Below, one piece after another: positions 40,716 to 46,545 of a stretch of 56,617 nucleotides of DNA (within the stretch, counting starts at the first letter, position 1; each line of letters starts with the position of its first letter). A program made the position numbers and the translations under genes. The DNA lies in IMG/VR virus record IMGVR_UViG_3300039171_000040, positions 16,427 through 73,043 of that record; one strand, given 5' to 3'. The notes under the pieces are model-generated. The model was given only the letters and a program-made list of their open reading frames with translations. It was not told the DNA's origin and searched no databases. Origin of the DNA: a virus.

Positions 40716-40741
40716 AGTGTTTTTGTATGAGTAGTTTTTTT
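40690..40741 (+). terminator. Terminator whose stem begins inside arfA
   Basis: Left arm ACTACTCA-C-ACAAA (40690-40703) lies in the last codons; right arm TTTGT-A-TGAGTAGT (40722-40735) is followed by TTTTTT. The stop codon (40713-40715) is in the loop. Confidence 0.8.
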
Positions 40742-40766
40742 ATTTGACTACACAAAAGAGAATTAT

Positions 40767-41288
40767 ATGGAAAACTCAAACAAAAAACCAGTACGGATAC
40801 TATTTCTTGACATAGAAGGGGTTCTAGCCACGCATCGCGCTCAGTTCTCAAAACTTGAAAGAGGGGCTTTGGAAGATTTTGATTCCGTGGTGGTCGAATT
40901 CCTAGATTCTATTTGTAGCAAGTATCTATGTTATATTGTAATAACATCCAGAAAAAGAAAATTATTTGACAGTGTTGATATTTTTAAGTCAAAAATGATA
41001 GGATGGGGTGGTGGGTATCTAACGGACTTTTTATTTCCTGATGATGATTTATGGAGAACAACAACAAAAACTCTCGATTATAAATCTTTAGAAATTGACG
41101 ACTGGTTTGAAAAGTTTGAAAAGAAATTTAAAAATAAATTTTATATTGACAACTACGTTATTATAGATGACAATCTTCTTGGCTCTATATCAAAGCATGA
41201 TGATCATTTTGTCTATGTTAAAAATGGATATAATGGAATGGGATGTGATGAGTATAGGGAATTAATTAAAATACTTGATAAGGAATGA
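40767..41288 (+). CDS. HAD-like protein with D-x-E motif
   Basis: 173 aa. Motif I is 'ILFLDIEGVLATH': the nucleophile Asp is kept but the second Asp is Glu. 'YIVITSRKRK' supplies motif II Ser/Thr, and 'NYVIIDDNLLGSISKHDDHF' the metal Asps. The overall length and order resemble the HAD domains of phage RNA-repair/swiss-army-knife proteins. Substrate unknown; Asp-to-Glu change may alter acid/base catalysis. Confidence 0.7.
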   Translation: MENSNKKPVRILFLDIEGVLATHRAQFSKLERGALEDFDSVVVEFLDSICSKYLCYIVITSRKRKLFDSVDIFKSKMIGWGGGYLTDFLFPDDDLWRTTTKTLDYKSLEIDDWFEKFEKKFKNKFYIDNYVIIDDNLLGSISKHDDHFVYVKNGYNGMGCDEYRELIKILDKE

Positions 41289-41295
41289 TTTAGTT

Positions 41296-41556
41296 ATGAC
41301 AATTGAAAAAGTTTTAGTGTGTGACGCATGTAAACAACCGATTAATGATAACAAGCTAGACGCGATTTCGGTTCTTGGTAATATCCATAAAACAGACTGT
41401 AATGAAACTAATGGTTTTGGTGGTAGGTTGTTTGGTGATTGTAATTGGCTTGCGATTGCGAATTTTGAGGCTCTAGATTATTGTGAGATTCCAGTAACCC
41501 ACGTTCATTTAAAATGCTTGATTGATTACTTGCAGCCAAAGCTACGACAACGATAG
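41296..41556 (+). CDS. Small zinc-ribbon-like early protein
   Basis: 86 aa from ATG 41296. 'VLVCDACKQPINDNKLDAIS' gives one CxxC; further Cys residues occur in DCNETNG and GDCNW and near the C-terminus (HLKCLIDYL), so a zinc fold is plausible. Function unknown. Confidence 0.6.
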   Translation: MTIEKVLVCDACKQPINDNKLDAISVLGNIHKTDCNETNGFGGRLFGDCNWLAIANFEALDYCEIPVTHVHLKCLIDYLQPKLRQR

Positions 41557-41559
41557 ATG

Positions 41560-41605
41560 TTGACACAATCCCTCATCATCTGTAGAATGGGTACTGTGAT
41601 GAGGG
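41560..41605 (+). promoter_or_regulatory. Early promoter with fully different but perfect inverted repeat
   Basis: TTGACA, 17-base spacer, TAGAAT (41583-41588). Arms CCCTCATCA (41570-41578) and TGATGAGGG (41597-41605), 9 bp perfect. Confidence 0.85.
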
Positions 41606-41624
41606 AAACTTAGGAGATTAAAGC

Positions 41625-41864
41625 ATGGCTAACATGAAAGCAGTGAATAAAGGAATCAAAGAAGCATTTCTTGGTGATATCGGAATTGAAGCTGTTCGTG
41701 GTGATGGATACGTCTATTTTCATGGGTTATATGGATTTGATAACGTAGAATCAATAATGACTCACCCTGTAAGCACCAGCACAGAAGATATGATTAGACT
41801 GTGTGTTGATAACATTGATTGTGCTATTGAATCAGGACTTGATATTTATGGAGAAGAATTGTGA
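41625..41864 (+). CDS. Small conserved phage protein
   Basis: 79 aa. 'ANMKAVNKGIKEAF', 'IEAVRGDGYVYFHGLYGFDN' and 'VESIMTHPVSTSTEDMIRLC' form a pattern I have seen in small proteins of unrelated phages; function unknown. Overlaps a GTG-started gene. Confidence 0.7.
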   Translation: MANMKAVNKGIKEAFLGDIGIEAVRGDGYVYFHGLYGFDNVESIMTHPVSTSTEDMIRLCVDNIDCAIESGLDIYGEEL

Positions 41865-42019
41865 GCTATGAAGAATTCAAATTAAAGTACGCAACCTTTC
41901 TTGTTCAAATGATGAGATATGAGCCTGATCAAGCTGGTTCAAACATCTATGCAGAAAAGCTTGGTGCGCTTTGTGATGAGTATCCAGAGTTTGAAAAGAA
42001 ATTAGATGAAGATGATTGA
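41861..42019 (+). CDS. Small early protein (GTG start)
   Basis: 52 aa, MSYEEFKLKYATFLVQMMRY..., acidic helical. The GTG overlaps the preceding TGA (GTGA), a coupled start; GGAG lies 7 bases upstream. Its TGA overlaps the next promoter's TTGACA. Confidence 0.65.
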   Translation: MSYEEFKLKYATFLVQMMRYEPDQAGSNIYAEKLGALCDEYPEFEKKLDEDD

Positions 42020-42064
42020 CACCAGAACGCATTTCCTTTATACTGAGTGTAGAAATTGAGAAAT
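42016..42064 (+). promoter_or_regulatory. Early promoter with conserved leader (copy 4)
   Basis: TTGACA, 17-base spacer, TATACT (42039-42044), leader GTAGAAATTGAGAAATACC from 42049. Confidence 0.85.
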
Positions 42065-42082
42065 ACCTACCGGAGATTAGAC

Positions 42083-42451
42083 ATGGACAAGATTCAATTC
42101 GCAGTTATCGAAGCCAAAGTTTCAAACGCAGTTCTGGCTTATGAAGAAGACTTTGCATTTCGTAATGCAGGTTGCTTAGATTTCGGGACTTGTGGTTATG
42201 CCATTGTTCTACTAGGATTTGGTCGCAAGCGTAAGATCAAGCAAGAATTTCTTGACGCAGGATTCATCAAAGAAAACAACACTTGGGACAGCTACGGAAA
42301 AAAGGAATATGTGTTCCAGCTACAAAAGCCAACCGTAGGAACTCAGTACATCGGTTTCTATGAAGATCGAGTTCGTGCCGCTGTTAATGTTCTTCGTGAA
42401 GAGCTTGATGGAACTGGGGTTGATGTTAATATGCATACGTGGGTAGATTAA
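42083..42451 (+). CDS. Early protein, unknown
   Basis: 122 aa from ATG 42083 after CCGGAGATTAGAC. N-terminal helix, then 'CLDFGTCGYAIVLLGFGRKR' and 'EYVFQLQKPTVGTQYIGFYE', likely an alpha/beta domain. Unknown. Followed by a fused terminator-promoter. Confidence 0.65.
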   Translation: MDKIQFAVIEAKVSNAVLAYEEDFAFRNAGCLDFGTCGYAIVLLGFGRKRKIKQEFLDAGFIKENNTWDSYGKKEYVFQLQKPTVGTQYIGFYEDRVRAAVNVLREELDGTGVDVNMHTWVD

Positions 42452-42456
42452 TTCAA

Positions 42457-42492
42457 AGGGGGCTTGCAAGAGTCCCCTTTTTCGTGTAGACT
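42457..42492 (+). promoter_or_regulatory. Fused terminator-promoter (copy 3)
   Basis: Stem AGGGGGCTT / GAGTCCCCT with loop GCAA and TTTTT. TTGCAA (42464-42469), 17 bases, TAGACT (42487-42492). Confidence 0.75.
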
Positions 42493-42527
42493 GTATGTAT
42501 TGATTGGGAAAACTTAGGAGATTGAAT

Positions 42528-42612
42528 ATGAACATTACCAAAAGTCAGAAAAAGACGATTGATGATCGGGAAGCGTGGAAAGACATTTGAAACAGAAAGT
42601 GGTGAATATTAA
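42528..42612 (+). pseudogene. Frameshifted tiny gene
   Basis: MNITKSQKKTIDDREAWKDI then stop at 42590; a neighbouring frame continues GKTFETESGEY to TAA 42612. Excellent ribosome binding site (TTAGGAGATTGAATATG) and own promoter, so it was once a gene of about 27 codons. Confidence 0.4.
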
Positions 42613-42618
42613 ATTAGC

Positions 42619-42626
42619 AATAAATA
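42619..42626 (+). promoter_or_regulatory. Probable late promoter (AATAAATA)
   Basis: Seven of eight match to the late box, 39 bases upstream of a head-targeted gene. Confidence 0.45.
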
Positions 42627-42665
42627 CTCTACACAATATAGAAATTAAAAAAAAAAGGAATAATT

Positions 42666-42923
42666 ATGAAAAGTTACGAAGCATTCTTAGAAGAAAGCAA
42701 ATCAAACATGAAAATTAAAATTTTTAATAGTGATAACAATGTTGTTGGTAATCGTTTAGTTTCTGACATACACCAAAGGGCTGATGTGATTACTGGTGAT
42801 ATTTCATCATTTGCTACTGTAAAAATTAATAAAAAAGTGTATACTGTTAAATTGAATAGTTCGGGAACTGTTGGTAAGGTTATTTTAAAAAGAGCTTTAG
42901 AAATAAACTACAAAATTGTCTAA
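42666..42923 (+). CDS. Small head-targeted internal protein
   Basis: 85 aa. N-terminus MKSYEAFLEE-S is nearly the T4 IPIII targeting peptide MKTYQEFIAE-A and contains L-E-E at residue 10. The mature part is basic and beta-rich (IKIFNSDNNVVGNRLVSDIH, TVKINKKVYTVKLNSSGTVG), comparable in size to T4 IPI, which blocks a restriction enzyme after injection. Own late-type box. Confidence 0.72.
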   Translation: MKSYEAFLEESKSNMKIKIFNSDNNVVGNRLVSDIHQRADVITGDISSFATVKINKKVYTVKLNSSGTVGKVILKRALEINYKIV

Positions 42924-42974
42924 TTGGAAATATCTGTAATGAGGAATTAAACAAACATTTTAAGAGATTTACTT

Positions 42975-43229
42975 ATGAAACTTTTCAAGTATGTAGAAGC
43001 AGCCAACGAGTTTTACGTTTTCTACCCACACATCACCATCGGTGTTAAAATTGAGAATACCTTTGATGGCGAGAAGGCTGTTGTTTTTGAAGACACATAC
43101 GCCATGAAAGAATTCTTGAATTACCTCGAAGATAATTCAGTTGACGTTTCTGAGTTAGAAGCATATGCCTTCGATTCATCATGGGAAGAGACTGCATTCA
43201 TGATGAATGACTTGCTTGAATTGAAATAG
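42975..43229 (+). CDS. Small acidic protein, unknown
   Basis: 84 aa, MKLFKYVEAANEFYVFYPHI... The first residues loosely resemble the head-targeting pattern but lack an (I/L)-x-E site at residue 10, so it is not counted in that set. Acidic C-terminal half (SELEAYAFDSSWEETAFMMN). Unknown. Confidence 0.6.
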   Translation: MKLFKYVEAANEFYVFYPHITIGVKIENTFDGEKAVVFEDTYAMKEFLNYLEDNSVDVSELEAYAFDSSWEETAFMMNDLLELK

Positions 43230-43232
43230 GTC

Positions 43233-43276
43233 TTGACTCTAAACCCTTAGTATGAAATAATACCTTTGTACTGAGG
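43233..43276 (+). promoter_or_regulatory. Early promoter with inverted repeat around -10
   Basis: TTGACT, 17-base spacer, AATAAT (43256-43261). Arms CCTTAGTA (43245-43252) and TACTGAGG (43269-43276) with one T-G pair. Confidence 0.8.
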
Positions 43277-43306
43277 AAATGACGAAACAAACTAGGAGAT
43301 TACATT

Positions 43307-43406
43307 ATGATCAACCAAAGAATCAAAGTTTTAGAGTCGGAAATAATTGTTTCTGAGTCCGAAGAATTAGCAATTTAGTTTTGATGATGGAATTTGGAAA
43401 GACTAA
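43307..43406 (+). pseudogene. Frameshifted tiny gene
   Basis: MINQRIKVLESEIIVSESEEL then TAG at 43378; another frame reads QFSFDDGIWKD to TAA 43406. Strong start signals (CTAGGAGATTACATTATG). Confidence 0.4.
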
Positions 43407-43429
43407 AACCCCCACGAAAGGAATTATAC

Positions 43430-43600
43430 ATGACCGACATCGTTATTGAAAAGAAATCATCCAAGCATCTTTATGAAATTGTCACAGTGATTGATGGGGA
43501 AATCACTAGCATAGGAGTTGAGGCAAACACCAGCACACAAGCGGCTTCAATAGCAAAAAAGAATGGCTACACAGTACGTGACGTAAACATGATAGGCTAA
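43430..43600 (+). CDS. Small early protein, unknown
   Basis: 56 aa from ATG 43430 after AAAGGAATTATAC. Beta-rich then helical (IVIEKKSSKHLYEIVTVIDG, QAASIAKKNGYTVRDVNMIG). A terminator follows. Confidence 0.6.
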   Translation: MTDIVIEKKSSKHLYEIVTVIDGEITSIGVEANTSTQAASIAKKNGYTVRDVNMIG

Positions 43601-43621
43601 ATTTTTATAGGAGTATCCACG

Positions 43622-43657
43622 GAAACGATTGTGTATGCCATGCAATCGTTTCTTTTT
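43622..43657 (+). terminator. Intrinsic terminator
   Basis: GAAACGATTG / CAATCGTTTC stem with an 11-base loop, then TTTTT. Confidence 0.88.
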
Positions 43658-43683
43658 AAAACCAAACCAAAAGGTAATACACA

Positions 43684-43977
43684 ATGGCTGAAATTTTTGA
43701 TAGCTACACGAAAGCAATGACTCAATTTAACACTGTATTTGGAACCAATTGGCAGCGACATATTCACCCACAAGATCGTGATGAAATGTGTGGTTATCTG
43801 ATTCGTATGCTTGCTGAGTCTGTTCGTCCTTTGTTTAACGTGTGGAACGCAACCACCAATCGACCACACGGTGTTGATAAACTGAGTGGGTGTGTTAAGA
43901 CTTTGATCAAGACACAATCGGGTCGCAGCTACTATGTGGAAGCACCTACAAGGGGATTAATGTATGGAACCCATTAA
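43684..43977 (+). CDS. Protein of unknown function coupled to nucleotidyltransferase
   Basis: 97 aa. 'WQRHIHPQDRDEMCGYLIRM' and 'KTLIKTQSGRSYYVEAPTRG'. Overlaps the nucleotidyltransferase start by 14 bases, so it may be its partner. Not recognised. Confidence 0.65.
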   Translation: MAEIFDSYTKAMTQFNTVFGTNWQRHIHPQDRDEMCGYLIRMLAESVRPLFNVWNATTNRPHGVDKLSGCVKTLIKTQSGRSYYVEAPTRGLMYGTH

Positions 43978-44917
43978 ATACGGGCGTAAGAAGAATGGTA
44001 TCAAAGCCGAATTAACCAAAAAAGTTAATGATTGGCTAGACACTATTGATGACCCAGTAGTTCAGGAACTGGCAGCTAAAAATACCATTGTAACCGGTGG
44101 GTCAATTGCTTCGATGTTGCTTGGTGAGCAAGTAAACGATTATGACCTATATTTTCGTGATAAAGAAACGACACTGGCTGTTGCTAATTATTATGTTAAC
44201 AAGTTCAATGAGGCTCAATCTTTAAAAGTTGGTGACGGAGTAGTAGCATCGTGTTCGCCAGAAGTTAAAGAAGACACTCTTAAAAATGCGAAAGGTGAAC
44301 TAGAAGAACGTGTCCTTATCTGGCTACAGTCATCTGGTGTTGCTGGTGAAAATCAAGAGCAATACGAATACTTTGAAGGGAAACCACCAGAGGCAACACA
44401 AAAGTTTGTCGAGTCACTTGCTAAAAGTATGGATGATGTAGGCAAATCAAGTCATCGACCTGTGTTCTTGTCAGCAAATGCAATCACACTCTCTGACAAA
44501 TTTCAGCTTGTGATTCGGTTCTACGGTGAGCCTTCTGAGATACACGACAACTACGACTTTGTTCATGCTATGAACTACTATGACCATGGGGCAAAAGCTC
44601 TTGTATTGAAGCAAGAGGCTCTAGAATGCTTGCTTAGTCGAACGTTGGTCTATGCTGGTTCCCTATACCCTATCGCCTCGGTATTCAGAACCAAAAAGTT
44701 TATCGAACGGGGTTGGAGAATCTCGGCTGGTCAGCAGTTGAAAATGATGTGGCAGATTTCTGAATTGGATTTAAGGAACCCAGTTGTTCTAAGAGAACAG
44801 TTGACTGGTGTTGATCAGGCTTATATGCATCAATTAATTCAAGCTCTAAAGAATGTGGAGCCTGAAAAAATCAATTCTACGTATGTAGCAGAAATCATTG
44901 ATCGAATCTTTGATTAA
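43964..44917 (+). CDS. Nucleotidyltransferase-fold protein
   Basis: 317 aa. The Pol-beta-type core is clear: 'NTIVTGGSIASMLLGEQVND' and 'YDLYFRDKETTLAVANYY' give GGS and DxD metal ligands, the pattern of tRNA nucleotidyltransferase-like phage proteins. C-terminal helices (EALECLLSRTLVYAGSLYP) may bind the acceptor. Could repair tRNA or RNA 3' ends together with the RNA ligase; that link is inference. Confidence 0.78.
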   Translation: MEPIKYGRKKNGIKAELTKKVNDWLDTIDDPVVQELAAKNTIVTGGSIASMLLGEQVNDYDLYFRDKETTLAVANYYVNKFNEAQSLKVGDGVVASCSPEVKEDTLKNAKGELEERVLIWLQSSGVAGENQEQYEYFEGKPPEATQKFVESLAKSMDDVGKSSHRPVFLSANAITLSDKFQLVIRFYGEPSEIHDNYDFVHAMNYYDHGAKALVLKQEALECLLSRTLVYAGSLYPIASVFRTKKFIERGWRISAGQQLKMMWQISELDLRNPVVLREQLTGVDQAYMHQLIQALKNVEPEKINSTYVAEIIDRIFD

Positions 44918-44926
44918 ATCCTAACT

Positions 44927-44951
44927 GGTGATGGGGTTATTCCCCATCACC
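44927..44951. terminator. Bidirectional hairpin between convergent genes
   Basis: GGTGATGGGG-TTATT-CCCCATCACC, 10 bp perfect, covering the 3' end of the minus-strand gene. Confidence 0.7.
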
Positions 44952-45437
44952 AAAGTTTCCATGCAGCTTAACAATGGCGTTGAAATGTTCTTTTGTGACG
45001 AAGTTCTTTTGATTCTCATTTTGTAACTTCATCATCTGTTTTTCTAGTTCGTGACTTTTTTCACGAGTAATGTCAATCTTTTTTTCTAAGTCCGTTATTA
45101 ATACTTTTATCAGATTAATCTCACCAAATATAAAGTCTCTAAGTTCTTTGTTTTTATTGTCAATCGCGGAATAAATCTCACTTATACGTTTGTCAAAGTG
45201 TTCTCTAAATTCTTTTAAGTCTTGTCTTGCCTCTGTTGATGTCTTATCTTGTGTAGTAACAATAGAATTTATCATTTCTTTGGTTGACTCTTTAAGTGCG
45301 ACAACCATTTTTTCAGCGGATTGTTGTGTTTTTGTTGACTGAGTGCGAGAATACCATATAGCAGGAGCTACCAGAGTAAAACACATCCCAAATATAATTG
45401 ATACTATCTGCCATATTTCTAGTTGTTCTGCACCCAT
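44937..45437 (-). CDS. Membrane-anchored coiled-coil protein, late
   Basis: 166 aa. One N-terminal membrane span (WQIVSIIFGMCFTLVAPAIW, residues 9-28) followed by a long coiled coil (DKRISEIYSAIDNKNKELRD, VLITDLEKKIDITREKSHEL). It is a single late gene on the minus strand inside an early plus-strand region, under a TATAAATA box. Candidates: holin or antiholin, or a membrane-bound lysis regulator; topology fits but sequence does not identify it. Confidence 0.6.
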   Translation of the reverse strand: MGAEQLEIWQIVSIIFGMCFTLVAPAIWYSRTQSTKTQQSAEKMVVALKESTKEMINSIVTTQDKTSTEARQDLKEFREHFDKRISEIYSAIDNKNKELRDFIFGEINLIKVLITDLEKKIDITREKSHELEKQMMKLQNENQKNFVTKEHFNAIVKLHGNFGDGE

Positions 45438-45480
45438 AAGGATTGCCCACTATCTTTTATTGTGTTAGAATTTATACTAC

Positions 45481-45488
45481 TATTTATA
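45481..45488 (-). promoter_or_regulatory. Late promoter (TATAAATA)
   Basis: Exact minus-strand box 44 bases upstream of the coiled-coil membrane gene, divergent from the primase gene. Confidence 0.75.
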
Positions 45489-45509
45489 TACTTAGGAAAC
45501 GAACTTATT

Positions 45510-46544
45510 ATGTTTCAAACGAAGCTCTATGTAGATGAGGCTTGGATGAAGCGATTGAGCTTAGGTCTTCTTCGTTTCAGGAAAGTCAAACCTAATGTTC
45601 ATGTATGTCGGTGTCCATTTTGTGGTGACTCAAAGAAAAGCAGCACAATCACTCGATTCTTTTTGTATGTTAGAAAAGGATCATTGAATGTGCAGTGTAA
45701 AAATTGCAATTACTCTCGATCCTTTTATAACTTTGTGTTTGACTACGCACCACAACAATTTGAAGAATACAAAAAAGAAACACTACTCCATAGCTTCACA
45801 ACAAAGAAAAAAGAAGTTCCTGTTAAAAAGACAACAAAACCATCTTTCAATACAGTCATAAACAAAAAAGAAGAAACTTCACTAACTGTTTTGACTAATA
45901 CGGTAAATTGTGCTACCTTACCTGACAATCATCCTGCTATAACTTATTTATGTGAGCGAGGATTCAAAAAAGCTCAGATTGAACGGCTTTTGTATACCGA
46001 TGATTTTAAATCGGTTTGTATGCAGTTAAGTAAAAGTTCGTCTAAGAATTTACTTGAAAACGAGCCAAGAATCGTGATACCTTTTTATGACGAACTTGGT
46101 AACATAAAATTGATTCAAGGCAGAGCTTTAAAGAAATCTAAGATGAAATACATCACCATCAAAACACATGATGACGTGACAAAAATATACGGGTTGGAGA
46201 ATTTGGATAAGACCAAAACAACCTACTGTGTTGAAGGGCCGCTTGATTCTTTGTTCGTAGATAACTGTCTTGCAACATGTGATGCTAACCTAACAAGGTC
46301 AGATGCAGATGTTTTAATTTTTGACAATGAATCGCGTAACGAAAATATAGTAAAGCTCATTGATTCCGCCATAGACCAAGGGCGATCTGTAGTGATCTGG
46401 CCAAACTCAACAGACAATAAGCAAGATATAAATGATATGATACAGTCTGGAATCTCACAAAAACTACTCATGGGAGTTATACGCAAAAGAACATTTAAAG
46501 GTTTGATGGCAAGACTAGAATTCAACAAATGGAAAAAGGTTTAA
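45510..46544 (+). CDS. 61: DNA primase, T4 gp61 type
   Basis: 344 aa from ATG 45510 (T4 gp61 is 342). N-terminal zinc ribbon 'HVCRCPFCGDSKKSSTITRF' and 'LNVQCKNCNYSRSFYNF' (C35, C38, C63, C66). TOPRIM domain: 'IVIPFYDELGNIKLIQGRAL', 'TYCVEGPLDSLFVDNCLATC', 'DVLIFDNESRNENIVKLID', 'VVIWPNSTDNKQDINDMIQS'. Makes the short RNA primers for lagging-strand synthesis together with the helicase. The longer frame upstream is not used. Confidence 0.9.
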   Translation: MFQTKLYVDEAWMKRLSLGLLRFRKVKPNVHVCRCPFCGDSKKSSTITRFFLYVRKGSLNVQCKNCNYSRSFYNFVFDYAPQQFEEYKKETLLHSFTTKKKEVPVKKTTKPSFNTVINKKEETSLTVLTNTVNCATLPDNHPAITYLCERGFKKAQIERLLYTDDFKSVCMQLSKSSSKNLLENEPRIVIPFYDELGNIKLIQGRALKKSKMKYITIKTHDDVTKIYGLENLDKTKTTYCVEGPLDSLFVDNCLATCDANLTRSDADVLIFDNESRNENIVKLIDSAIDQGRSVVIWPNSTDNKQDINDMIQSGISQKLLMGVIRKRTFKGLMARLEFNKWKKV

Positions 46545-46545
46545 T

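Noticed and set aside
42975-43229. Eighth head-targeted protein
   Set aside because: N-terminus MKLFKYVEAANEF is similar in feel but lacks (I/L)-x-E at residue 10.
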